A stretch of 64,000 nt of DNA, from contig NZ_JBDZDR010000006.1 of NCBI RefSeq assembly GCF_040049255.1, positions 1 to 64,000 of the forward strand. The letters run 5' to 3'. Below are positions 32,337-40,204 of the stretch, in pieces. The position numbers and the translations under genes are program-made. The notes under the pieces were generated by a model. It did not search any database, had not been told where the DNA came from, and saw nothing but the letters and a program-made list of their open reading frames with translations. The DNA is from Pseudaminobacter sp040049255 (GTDB lineage Bacteria > Pseudomonadota > Alphaproteobacteria > Rhizobiales > Rhizobiaceae). Each line of letters begins with the position of its first letter. Position 1 is the stretch's first letter.

Positions 32337-32657
32337 ATGTTCTTTCTGATGCGATGCCTGCACCGGGACGGGCAGGACCAAGCCCGCGACACGCACCGGC
32401 CTGCCCACCGCGCCTGGGTGCAATCCGGCGGCGAAGGGCTGGCGGCGGTGCTGATCGGCTCGGCGCTGCTGGACGAACAGGGCGGCTCGATCGGCAATTT
32501 CGGCATATTGGAAGCCGAGAGCCTGGAAAAGGCGCGCGCCTTTGCCGAAGGCGACCCGTTCACCCTCGCCGGCATCGTCGAGCGCATCGAGCTGACGCCG
32601 CTGCCCGATACGTTCCAGGCCCACCGCATCGGCGAGCCCATGACGGCGCGGGAATAG
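32337..32657 (+). CDS. YciI-like small protein
   Basis: A 106-residue protein with a dimeric alpha/beta-barrel (ferredoxin-like) fold of the YciI family. MFFLMRCLHRDG at the start, the conserved histidine in RPAHRAWV, the segment GSIGNFGILEAES and the tail AFAEGDPFTLAGIVERIEL are characteristic. Relatives include a chloromuconolactone-dehalogenase-like enzyme and many unassigned members next to aromatic pathways. It ends the ring-cleavage operon. It might help isomerise a ring-fission product; this is inference. Confidence 0.8.
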   Translation: MFFLMRCLHRDGQDQARDTHRPAHRAWVQSGGEGLAAVLIGSALLDEQGGSIGNFGILEAESLEKARAFAEGDPFTLAGIVERIELTPLPDTFQAHRIGEPMTARE

Positions 32658-32745
32658 GCGCCGTCCCTCTTTCTCAGGCAGGGATATCGCAGATGTCCGC
32701 TCACCCACTCGCATCCTGCCGAGACGGGCAACTGCATCTGAAATG

Positions 32746-32884
32746 ACCCCCACCCCTAGCCCCTCCCCACAAGGGGGAGGGGAACTTGCTGTGCGCCCAT
32801 CCAGCACCAATCTTCGCCGCGTGGGAGGCTATAGCGGGGAAATCGTCCCCCTCCCCCTTGTGGGGAGGGGACAGGGGTGGGGGT
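32746..32884. repeat. composite palindromic G/C-rich intergenic repeat, copy 2
   Basis: The two arms (about 32746-32783 and 32845-32884) are nearly identical to those at 3796-3936, in the same head-to-head arrangement, with a different core of about 60 bases. It lies between two convergent genes (the YciI-like gene and the dehydrogenase ending at 32964). The strong foldback may stop transcription from both sides. Apart from the element, the gap 32658-32963 shows nothing. Confidence 0.8.
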
Positions 32885-32963
32885 AGGTTGCGCCCTATAC
32901 GATTGGCCTGCCCGAGCAGACGCGGCGGCTCTCTCTTTCCACCAAGGAGAGCGAAGGGCCGAA

Positions 32964-33815
32964 CTATCCCAGCCTCATCTCCAGCGCTCGCGCGACCGTA
33001 TCGCCGAGGCTGGCATCGGGCCCCACACCGCAGGCACCCATGCGTTCCTGCACCTCGGCGATCTCGCTGGCGAGCCCGCCCCTCAGGCCCAGCGCATCGA
33101 GCGTTGCAGCACTCTCGCGCATTTCGGCGGCGCGGCGTTTGCCGTGCCGGGTCGTGCGCTCCATCTGGTATTCGGCGAAATGCGGCCAGTCGAGCCCGGG
33201 GAAGGATGCCGACAGCGAGGCGACGATTTCCTCGAAACAGCCGGAGGCGCGGGCGGCAAGCAGCGTCTCGACCGTGATCGCCTCCAGCCCCTTCACGAAC
33301 AGCGAACGCACCATCTTGATCGCGGTGGCCGCGCCCGGCTCGGCGCCGGCGATGGAGGCGGAGAAGCCCAGCGTCGAGAGTTCCGGCAGAAGACGCTCCG
33401 CTTCCGGGCCGGCCAGCAGCACCGGCGTGGCGTGCCCGCGCGGATGCACCGGCGCCATCACCGCCATGTCGAGATAGATCGCGCCCGTGGCCTCCACGGC
33501 CGCCGCCGTCTCGCGCTTGCGATCCGGCGAGACGGAATTGATGTCGATCAGCAACTGCCCCTGCCTCAGATGCGGCAGCAGCGGCTTCACGGCCAGAAAA
33601 CTCTGGTCGGCGGTGACGGCGCTGAAAATCCAGTCCACCTCGCCCAGCGCGGCAAGGTCGGCGACTTCCGCGCCACGCTGGAGCATCGCCGAATGCATGG
33701 GCTCGTCGCCGCGCTCCAGCAATATGTCATAGGCGACGAAGCTCAGGCCCGGCCGGCTCAGTCCCTCGTGAAAGGCGCGCGCGGCCTCGCCATAGCCCAG
33801 GAATGCGATCTTCAT
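32964..33815 (-). CDS. NAD(P)-dependent beta-hydroxyacid-type dehydrogenase with DUF1932 domain
   Basis: A 283-residue protein with a Rossmann start (MKIAFLGYGEAARAFHEGL), a 6-phosphogluconate/3-hydroxyisobutyrate-dehydrogenase-like centre (LIDINSVSPDRKRETA, DMAVMAPVHPRGHATPVLLA) and a C-terminal helical DUF1932 domain (KMVRSLFVKGLEAITVETLL, with the conserved lysine). It is 75 bases behind galD, probably in the same operon. It could oxidise a ring-fission intermediate or handle a side product. It is not of the GFO/IDH type used by LigC, so a direct LigC role is uncertain. Confidence 0.82.
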   Translation of the reverse strand: MKIAFLGYGEAARAFHEGLSRPGLSFVAYDILLERGDEPMHSAMLQRGAEVADLAALGEVDWIFSAVTADQSFLAVKPLLPHLRQGQLLIDINSVSPDRKRETAAAVEATGAIYLDMAVMAPVHPRGHATPVLLAGPEAERLLPELSTLGFSASIAGAEPGAATAIKMVRSLFVKGLEAITVETLLAARASGCFEEIVASLSASFPGLDWPHFAEYQMERTTRHGKRRAAEMRESAATLDALGLRGGLASEIAEVQERMGACGVGPDASLGDTVARALEMRLG

Positions 33816-33890
33816 GCCCTCGTCTCCGACAATTGAGGATGTCTGTTTTATGGATGGCGGCAGGCGAGCAAACCGCCCGCGGCTAAGCTG

Positions 33891-34949
33891 TCATGCGAAT
33901 ATGCGGCCGTCGAACAGCTTGCGCGCCGTGCGCAGCACCGCCGCATTGACCACGGCACCGCCCTGCAGGGTGACGACCACGCTCATCTCGCCGGTTGGAT
34001 GCTCGACCGAGACGAGCTTTTCCTCGCCCTCTGGCACGACGGCCAGTGCTGCCGCCGGCCCTTCGGACAAGAGGCATGCGGTGGCCACGCTGACGGCGCC
34101 GAGCACGCCGATGGCGTCGTGGCAGCGATGGGGAATGAAGGTGCGCGTGGAAGTCGCACCGCCGGCGCGCGGCGCCGAAACCAGCGTCATCTTGGGCACG
34201 GATTTCTGCGCCACGTCGCCAAGGTTCATCATCGGCCCGGCCTTGAGCCGGATGGCTTCGAGCCTTTCGCGCAGCGGCTGGTTGGCCTCCAGTTCCTGCG
34301 GCGTTTCGGTTCCGGCGATGCCGAGATCGGCGGCGCGCACGATGACGCAGGGCATGCCGTTGTCGATCAGCGTGCATTCCACGCCCTCGACCACATCGAC
34401 CGCGTTGCCGGTGGGCAGCAGCGCACCGCAGCTTGAACCGGCCGTGTCGGCAAAGGTTATGGGAACGGGGGCGGCCGTGCCCGGAACGCCGTCGATGCGC
34501 GCATCGCCGGCATAGCGCACCCGGTTGCCCGGCGTATCGACGCGCGCAATCGCGACCTGGCCGGTGTTCTCCATGAAGATGCGCACTTCGGTCTGGCCGT
34601 CACGCGCCGGCACCAGACCGCGCTCGATGGCGAAAGGCCCGACGCCGGCGAGGATGTTGCCGCAGTTCTGGCCGTCGCTCACCAGGGCCTTGTCAACGAA
34701 GACCTGCAGGAAGAGATAGTCGACGTCCACGCCCTCGCGCGCGGAACGCTTCACCACCGCGACCTTGGAGGTCAGCGGATTGGCGCCGCCCATGCCGTCG
34801 ATCTGGCGCGCATCCGGCGAGCCCATGGCGCGCAGCAGGAAGGCGTCGCGGTCGGCCGGCAGGTCCTGCGCCAGGAAATAGCCGCCCTTGGAGGTGCCGC
34901 CACGCATCCACATGCAGGGGATGCCGTCGTCGGCGCGTGCCTCAGACAT
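33891..34949 (-). CDS. galD: 4-oxalomesaconate tautomerase (GalD, PrpF family)
   Basis: A 352-residue PrpF-type protein with the diaminopimelate-epimerase-like double fold. IPCMWMRGGTSKGGYF at the N terminus is the GalD signature. GMGGANPLTSKVAVV, CGNILAGVGPFAIE and GTAAPVPITFADTAGS follow. GalD interconverts the keto and enol tautomers of 4-oxalomesaconate in gallate breakdown. The start overlaps the end of galC by 8 bases, and the operon order on the minus strand is VOC dioxygenase, galB, galC, galD. Confidence 0.9.
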   Translation of the reverse strand: MSEARADDGIPCMWMRGGTSKGGYFLAQDLPADRDAFLLRAMGSPDARQIDGMGGANPLTSKVAVVKRSAREGVDVDYLFLQVFVDKALVSDGQNCGNILAGVGPFAIERGLVPARDGQTEVRIFMENTGQVAIARVDTPGNRVRYAGDARIDGVPGTAAPVPITFADTAGSSCGALLPTGNAVDVVEGVECTLIDNGMPCVIVRAADLGIAGTETPQELEANQPLRERLEAIRLKAGPMMNLGDVAQKSVPKMTLVSAPRAGGATSTRTFIPHRCHDAIGVLGAVSVATACLLSEGPAAALAVVPEGEEKLVSVEHPTGEMSVVVTLQGGAVVNAAVLRTARKLFDGRIFA

Positions 34950-35613
34950 ATTTCAGGCCCTTTTCGGCGAGCCGCCCACGCATGTCGTAGATGTCCAGGC
35001 CGAGTTCTCCGGCGGCGAGGCGCTTGCGCTTGGCTGCCTCGGCCGCCATGCGCGCCTCCGCCTTGGCCGCGACCTCTTCCGCCTCCTCCCGGCGCACCAC
35101 GCAGACACCGTCGTCGTCGGCCACGATGACGTCGCCGGGTTGGATGAGCGCGCCGGCACAGACGACCGGAATATTGACCGAGCCCAGCGTTTCCTTGACC
35201 GTGCCCTGCGCGAAGATCGCCTTGGACCAGACCGGGAACTTCATCGCCGTGAGGTCGGCGATGTCGCGCACGCCGGCGTCGATGATAAGGCCGCGGCAGC
35301 CGCGCGCCTGCGCCGAGGTGGCGAGCAGGTCGCCGAAATAGCCGTCCTCGCAGGGGCTTGTGGGCGCAAGCACCAGCACGTCCCCCGGCTTCAGCTGCTC
35401 GATGGCCACGTGCAGCATCCAGTTGTCGCCGGGAGGCGAGGAGATGGTGACAGCACTTGCGGCGAGCCGGGCGCCGGAATAGATCGGCCGCATGTAGCTG
35501 GCGAGCAGGCCCTTGCGCCCCTGCGCCTCATGCACGGTCGCCACGCCGCAGGCGGCAAGGCGGTCGATGACGGACTGCTCGGCCCGCGCGATGTTCTGAA
35601 CGACGACGCCCAT
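34942..35613 (-). CDS. galC: 4-carboxy-4-hydroxy-2-oxoadipate aldolase (GalC/LigK, RraA family)
   Basis: A 223-residue class II pyruvate aldolase of the RraA-like family. GDVLVLAPTSPCEDGYFGDLLATSA-type elements, RGLIIDAGVRDIADL (the R-G-x(4)-D-x-G-x-R-D metal site) and the C-terminal MRGRLAEKGLKYV match LigK/ProA-type enzymes. It splits 4-carboxy-4-hydroxy-2-oxoadipate into pyruvate and oxaloacetate and often decarboxylates oxaloacetate. Its ATG overlaps the galB stop by one base (TGATG). Confidence 0.92.
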   Translation of the reverse strand: MGVVVQNIARAEQSVIDRLAACGVATVHEAQGRKGLLASYMRPIYSGARLAASAVTISSPPGDNWMLHVAIEQLKPGDVLVLAPTSPCEDGYFGDLLATSAQARGCRGLIIDAGVRDIADLTAMKFPVWSKAIFAQGTVKETLGSVNIPVVCAGALIQPGDVIVADDDGVCVVRREEAEEVAAKAEARMAAEAAKRKRLAAGELGLDIYDMRGRLAEKGLKYV

Positions 35614-36341
35614 CAGAGCTCATCCACGGTGCGCGGGAAGACGGACTGGAAGCCCTCCGCTTGGGTGGCCTTGCGGCCGCCGGACTGCCCGCCGGAATTG
35701 CGCATGAAATGGTTTGCGCGGTTCTCGGCCACATTCTTGTAGTAATGCCAGAGATGCTCCTGCCCCTCCATGCACTGGATGGCGGCCCATTTCTTTTCCC
35801 ACACCGGCGAGATGTCGAGGAAGACGTCGGGCTTCCATTCCATCTGCTCGGTCTGGTGCGGCTCGAAGAGATAGAGCTGCGGCGCGCCCAGAACCTTCTC
35901 GCCCGGATTGTGGCCCCAGGCTTGCGCGATCATGCGCGCCTCGAGCGCCACCTGCGTGGCATACATGTGGTCGGTATTGTACGGGTCCCACTTGGAATGG
36001 CTCAGCATGAACTCGGGCTGCACCTTGCGGATCACGTCCACGATCCGGTATTTCGCCTCGCGGTCGACCTCAAGCGGGTAATCGCCAAGGTCGAAGAACT
36101 GGATGTCGTGCACGCCGAGCGCATTGGCGGCGTTCTCGGCCTCGATGCGCCGCGCCGCCTTCACCTTTTCCAGCGTCATGTCGGGCTGCTTCCACAGCTT
36201 CGCGCTTTCGCCGCGCTCGCCATAGGACAGGCAGATGACCGTGACGTCGTAGCCCTTCTCGGCGTGAAGGGCGATGGCCCCGCCGCAGCGCCACACGAAG
36301 TCTGCAGAGTGTGCCGAGATGACGAGTGCCGTCTTTGCCAT
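35613..36341 (-). CDS. galB: 4-oxalomesaconate hydratase (GalB, LmbE/PIG-L family)
   Basis: A 242-residue zinc protein of the LmbE family. VISAHSADFVWRCGGAIALH carries the family's H-x-D-D-like zinc motif in the altered form seen in GalB, and HSKWDPYNTDHMYATQVALE holds the third ligand histidine. GalB of Pseudomonas putida hydrates 4-oxalomesaconate and is the non-LigJ-type hydratase, which fits this sequence. I chose ATG 36341; an in-frame GTG or ATG further upstream would run into the dioxygenase gene. Confidence 0.9.
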   Translation of the reverse strand: MAKTALVISAHSADFVWRCGGAIALHAEKGYDVTVICLSYGERGESAKLWKQPDMTLEKVKAARRIEAENAANALGVHDIQFFDLGDYPLEVDREAKYRIVDVIRKVQPEFMLSHSKWDPYNTDHMYATQVALEARMIAQAWGHNPGEKVLGAPQLYLFEPHQTEQMEWKPDVFLDISPVWEKKWAAIQCMEGQEHLWHYYKNVAENRANHFMRNSGGQSGGRKATQAEGFQSVFPRTVDEL

Positions 36342-36345
36342 GAAG

Positions 36346-37305
36346 TCAGTCCTTTCTGCCCACAGGGGGCGTGCCATGGGTATGGAATGTCTCGATCGTC
36401 TTCAGGCCCCAGGCCTGGCCCTTCTTGCGCTCGCTCTCCGTCCAGGTGACGGTGGGCCAATCCGGCCGCAGGATCAGCCGGGCGCCGGCATTGGCCAGCT
36501 CCACGCGGTTGCCCGCAGGCTCCCAGACATAGAGGAAGAAGGTTCCCTGGATGGCGTGCTTGTGCGGCCCGGTTTCGATATGGACGCCGTTTTCCAGGAA
36601 GATGTCGGCAGCCCGCAGGATGTCCTCGCGCTGGTCCACCGCATAGGTGAGGTGATGGAACCTGCCGCGCGCGCCGGTGTGGTCCTCGGAATAGGCGATG
36701 TCGTAGCTCTTGTTGTTGACCGTGAACCAGCAGCCGCCGAGCCGCCCGTTGTCGAGAAGGATCTGCTCGGTGACGCGGCTGCCCAGCGCCTCGGTCATGA
36801 AATCGCGGATGGCCGACACATCGGTCGCCAGAAGATTGAGATGGTCGAGCCGGCGCGGGCTCGCGCCGCGGCCATGGTAGCGCTGGGCGATGTTCTTGAG
36901 CGCCGGGCGCTCCTCCGGCGGCGCCTCATAGACCCTGGTGTCGTAGTAAAGCTCGAAGATATGGCCGTCCGGATCGGTGAAGCGGAAGGCGCGGCCATGG
37001 CCGGCATCGCCCTCGACCCAGCCGAGGCCGCAGCCCATCGCCTCGATCACTTTCACCCGCCGCTCCAGCGCCTCGGGCGACGCGGCGCGGTACGCGACAT
37101 GGCCGACGCCGGTGGTGTGGTGCCGGACCAGCTTGAGAGTGTGAAACTCGTAGTCGTCGAAGGCGCGCAGATAGGCGCAGCCATCCTCGATCAGGCTGGC
37201 GGTCAGCCCGTAGACGCGGGTGAAGAAATCCAGGCTCTCGTCGAACCTGTCGGTGTAGAGCTCGACATGGCCGAGATGGGCGACGTCGTAACAGGGCTCG
37301 GTCAT
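36346..37305 (-). CDS. VOC-family type I extradiol dioxygenase (catechol 2,3-dioxygenase-like)
   Basis: A 319-residue two-domain vicinal-oxygen-chelate protein. The first domain begins VAHLGHVELYTDRFDESLDF; the second has RLDHLNLLATDV, FHHLTYAV and GNRVELANAGARL, giving the His-His-Glu iron site expected of catechol 2,3-dioxygenases. It heads the galBCD operon, 4 bases before galB. With LigAB present too, the cluster has two unrelated extradiol enzymes, which hints at a second aromatic substrate or at a methoxylated or side-chain-bearing ring. ATG 37305 is chosen; a long upstream extension is open but poor. Confidence 0.87.
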   Translation of the reverse strand: MTEPCYDVAHLGHVELYTDRFDESLDFFTRVYGLTASLIEDGCAYLRAFDDYEFHTLKLVRHHTTGVGHVAYRAASPEALERRVKVIEAMGCGLGWVEGDAGHGRAFRFTDPDGHIFELYYDTRVYEAPPEERPALKNIAQRYHGRGASPRRLDHLNLLATDVSAIRDFMTEALGSRVTEQILLDNGRLGGCWFTVNNKSYDIAYSEDHTGARGRFHHLTYAVDQREDILRAADIFLENGVHIETGPHKHAIQGTFFLYVWEPAGNRVELANAGARLILRPDWPTVTWTESERKKGQAWGLKTIETFHTHGTPPVGRKD

Positions 37306-37411
37306 GGCCGCACCCCCGCCGCGAAGTCCGGCTTCGTCCGATATGTCGTCATGCCATCCTCCCTCCCCTGGCCTTGCCGCCCGCGGCGAACGCCCCTCCA
37401 CCCGGACATTC

Positions 37412-37528
37412 ATGTATGCATTATTGAGCAGCCTCGATGGCAAGGCAACTGTCAAAATTTGATAAATTCCCGCTTTGCATCACGTTTACGGCTTGACCTC
37501 GCCAATCGCCATCCATCTATGTATACAT
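37412..37528. promoter_or_regulatory. two ATGTATACAT-type boxes between divergent operons
   Basis: ATGTATGCAT at 37412-37421 (one mismatch) lies upstream of the minus-strand dioxygenase-galBCD operon, and an exact ATGTATACAT at 37519-37528 lies 24 bases before the plus-strand MetF-like gene. TTGACC at 37493-37498 may be a -35 hexamer for the latter with a -10 overlapping the box. This ties both operons to the same candidate GntR control. Confidence 0.65.
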
Positions 37529-37552
37529 TCTTGGAATTGCGTGGAGGAAAAA

Positions 37553-38476
37553 TTGGGATTCCTGAATTTTGCCGTCGGACAGGGCCAAAAGGCGGCAAGG
37601 CCGGCACCTTCTGAACTGATGCAGGGCTGGTCGATCGAGGTGATGCCGCGCACGGCCGCCAAGGTCGATGACTTTCGCGCCTTGCTGCCGGCCGGAACCC
37701 GCGTCTACATCGCCCATATCGACGGCACGCCGATCGAGGACATGGTGGCCACCGCAAGGCGGATCAGCGAGGAAGGCTTTCCGGTGATGCCGCATTTCCC
37801 CGCACGCTCCATTCCCAGCCGCGACGTGCTGGCGGACTGGCTGTCGCGGTATCGCAACGAAGCGAATGTAAGCCAGGCCCTGCTGCTGGGCGGGGGCATT
37901 GCCGTGCCCGCAGGCGACTTCGAAAGCTCGATCCAGCTGATGGAAACCGGGCTGTTCGACCGCTACGGCTTCACCCATCTGCATGTGGCGGGCCACCCGG
38001 AAGGCAACCGCGACATCGACCCGGACGGCTCCACGGCCAATGTGGACGAGGCGCTGCTGTGGAAACAGGATTTTGCCAGCCGCACGGATGCCGAGGTGGC
38101 CATCACCACGCAGTTCGCCTTCGATGCGAAATCCGTCATCAGCTGGGCCGAACGCATCCGCGATGCCGGCGTGACGCTGCCGATCCATGTCGGCATAGCG
38201 GGGCCGGCCAAGCTCCAGACCCTGATCAAATATGCGCTGTCCTGCGGCGTCGGACCTTCGCTGCAGGTGCTGCAGAAGCGCGCCCGCGACATCACCAAGC
38301 TGCTGCTGCCCTATGAGCCGACGGAGGTCGTCGCAGAGCTTTCGCAGCACAAGGCGGCAAGACCGGACAGTCTTATCCAGCAGCTGCATGTGTTTCCGCT
38401 GGGCGGCATCAAGACGGCAGCGGAGTGGATGAACGAGCGCGGCTTTGTCAAGGCGGAGGCGGCGCTCCAGGCCTGA
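37553..38476 (+). CDS. MetF-like methylenetetrahydrofolate reductase-family protein
   Basis: A 307-residue TIM-barrel flavoprotein-type sequence of the MetF superfamily. EVMPRTAAKVDDF holds the start-of-barrel glutamate, IAHIDGTPIEDMVATARRI, FPVMPHFPARSIPSRDVLADW, HVAGHPEGN, ITTQFAFDA and PIHVGIAGPA follow the family order. Start TTG 37553 has GGAGG five bases upstream; an in-frame GTG at 37541 is possible. Next to a LigM-type enzyme it most likely oxidises 5-methyl-THF to 5,10-methylene-THF, closing the one-carbon cycle, as metF does beside ligM in Sphingobium. The enzyme is shorter and more diverged than housekeeping MetF. Confidence 0.83.
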   Translation: MGFLNFAVGQGQKAARPAPSELMQGWSIEVMPRTAAKVDDFRALLPAGTRVYIAHIDGTPIEDMVATARRISEEGFPVMPHFPARSIPSRDVLADWLSRYRNEANVSQALLLGGGIAVPAGDFESSIQLMETGLFDRYGFTHLHVAGHPEGNRDIDPDGSTANVDEALLWKQDFASRTDAEVAITTQFAFDAKSVISWAERIRDAGVTLPIHVGIAGPAKLQTLIKYALSCGVGPSLQVLQKRARDITKLLLPYEPTEVVAELSQHKAARPDSLIQQLHVFPLGGIKTAAEWMNERGFVKAEAALQA

Positions 38477-38517
38477 GGCTCGGTGTTTAGCCGGCTTTCT
38501 GAACCGGCCGAAATAGC

Positions 38518-38543
38518 AAGGCCCCGGGCGATCCCGGTGCCTT
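38518..38543. terminator. terminator hairpin between convergent genes
   Basis: AAGGCCCCGGG at 38518-38528 pairs with CCCGGTGCCTT at 38533-38543 with one mismatch and a CGAT loop; CTTG follows. It lies between the MetF-like gene and the convergent decarboxylase gene. Confidence 0.65.
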
Positions 38544-38590
38544 CTTGCATTTGAAACGCTCGCCGCGTTTCTGCGGCGACTATTCCTGGC

Positions 38591-40204
38591 TCAGTCCTGC
38601 GCGGTCACGAACTCGACGTAGGAGGCTTCGTCGATCTCGATCACGGTCGGCCGGTTGCGCTGGGCGGCGGCATTCAGCTTCGCCGGCAGGTCGCGCGGGT
38701 CTTCCAGCTTCTCGGCCTCGCAGCCGAAGCCGCGCGCGATGGTGAGGAAGTCCGGCGTGTAGATGTCGACGCCGATTGGCTCGATGTCGCGCGCCTCCAT
38801 ATAGGCCTTGATCTCGCCATAGCCGTTGTTGTTCCACAAGAGCACGATCAGCGGCAGTTCCGCCTCGCGAGCCGAGCCGAGTTCCGGCAGCGTGAACTGG
38901 ATGCCGCCGTCGCCGGCAAGGCAGACGGTGGGGCGGCCGGTGCCGATCAGCGCACCTGCGGCCGCCGGCAGCGCATAGCCGAGCGTGCCGTAGCCGGTGG
39001 CCGAGCAGAACCAGGAGCGCGGCTTGTTGGCGGCAAAATCGATGCAGCCGGCATAGACCGGCTGGGCCGAATCGCCTGCGATCACCACGTCGGGCAGCGT
39101 GTCGCGCACGACCTCCATGAGGTGAGCACCGGCGCGCAGGACCGGATTGAGCTCGGCGCGCACGCCTTCGCGCGCGGTCTTGGCGCGCTCGGCACCGTCG
39201 CCCGCCGCGCGCGGCGAGACGGCAGGCACCAGCGCTTCCAGCGCAAGTTTCGTGTCCGAGATCAGCGCGAGATCGGCCGGGCGGCCGCGCATGGCCTGCT
39301 CGGGATCGATATCGATGCGGATCAGCTTGCCGAGAATGCGCGCGCCTCCGGTCTCGTAGAAATCGAAGTCGGTGGGGCCGAACTCGGTGCCCGCCGCGAT
39401 CACCAGATCGGCGGCCTCGATGAGCGCGGTGGTGGCCTGCATGGCCGGGCTGCACGGCACGCCGAGCGGATGGCCGGCCGGCAGCGTGCCGCGGCCGTTG
39501 ACCGTCATGACCACGGGCGCGTCGAGCGCTTCGGCCAGAGCAAGCAGCGGCGCGCCGGCATCGGCCGCACCGCCTCCGGCTATGATGACCGGACGCTTTG
39601 CCGCCGCGCACAGGGCGGCGGCCTCGGCAATCGCCTCTTGTTGCGGCGCCGGGCGCGTGGGGGCCGGGCGCTTCTGCGCCGGCGGCAGGGCCGAGGCGTC
39701 GAGAGTAAGCAGGTCGATCGGCAGTTCGATATGCACCGGGCGCGGCCGCGCCGAGGCGAAGACGGCGAAGGCGCGCGCGATCACCTGCGGCAGCTCTTCG
39801 GCGCGAAGCACGGTGTGGCTGAAGGCGGTGAACTGGCGGCCCACCTGGCGCTGGTCGGGCAGTTCGTGCAGATGCCCCTCGCCCGAGCCCATGCGGCCCG
39901 GCGCGTTGACGCTGGTGATGACCAGCATGGGCACCGAGTCGCCATAGGCCTGCGCCATGGCGGTGGCGATGTTGGTGAGGCCGGGGCCGGAAATGATGAA
40001 GCACACGCCCGGCTTGCCGGTGGCGCGGGCATAGCCGTCGGCCATGAAGCCGGCGCCCTGCTCGTGGCGCGGCGTGATGTGGCGGATGCCGCTGCCGGGC
40101 AGGCCGCGATACATTTCTACCGTGTGGACGCCCGGAATGCCGAACACCGTGTCGACGCCATAGGCGGCAAGAAGTTCGACCAGATAGGTTCCAACCGTCT
40201 TCAT
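38591..40204 (-). CDS. thiamine-diphosphate enzyme, 5-guanidino-2-oxopentanoate decarboxylase-like (AruI)
   Basis: A 537-residue three-domain ThDP enzyme. The catalytic glutamate is E48 in RHEQGAGFMADGYARATG, and the ThDP/Mg motif is GDGGIQFTLPELG...NNNGYGEIK. Overall length and segments such as PGVHTVEMYRGL resemble AruI, which decarboxylates 2-keto-arginine (5-guanidino-2-oxopentanoate) to 4-guanidinobutyraldehyde. Other acetolactate-synthase-like decarboxylases share much of this pattern, so the substrate is uncertain. The gene directly follows the CobW gene on the minus strand with no gap, in an operon of four with two amidohydrolases. Confidence 0.82.
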   Translation of the reverse strand: MKTVGTYLVELLAAYGVDTVFGIPGVHTVEMYRGLPGSGIRHITPRHEQGAGFMADGYARATGKPGVCFIISGPGLTNIATAMAQAYGDSVPMLVITSVNAPGRMGSGEGHLHELPDQRQVGRQFTAFSHTVLRAEELPQVIARAFAVFASARPRPVHIELPIDLLTLDASALPPAQKRPAPTRPAPQQEAIAEAAALCAAAKRPVIIAGGGAADAGAPLLALAEALDAPVVMTVNGRGTLPAGHPLGVPCSPAMQATTALIEAADLVIAAGTEFGPTDFDFYETGGARILGKLIRIDIDPEQAMRGRPADLALISDTKLALEALVPAVSPRAAGDGAERAKTAREGVRAELNPVLRAGAHLMEVVRDTLPDVVIAGDSAQPVYAGCIDFAANKPRSWFCSATGYGTLGYALPAAAGALIGTGRPTVCLAGDGGIQFTLPELGSAREAELPLIVLLWNNNGYGEIKAYMEARDIEPIGVDIYTPDFLTIARGFGCEAEKLEDPRDLPAKLNAAAQRNRPTVIEIDEASYVEFVTAQD

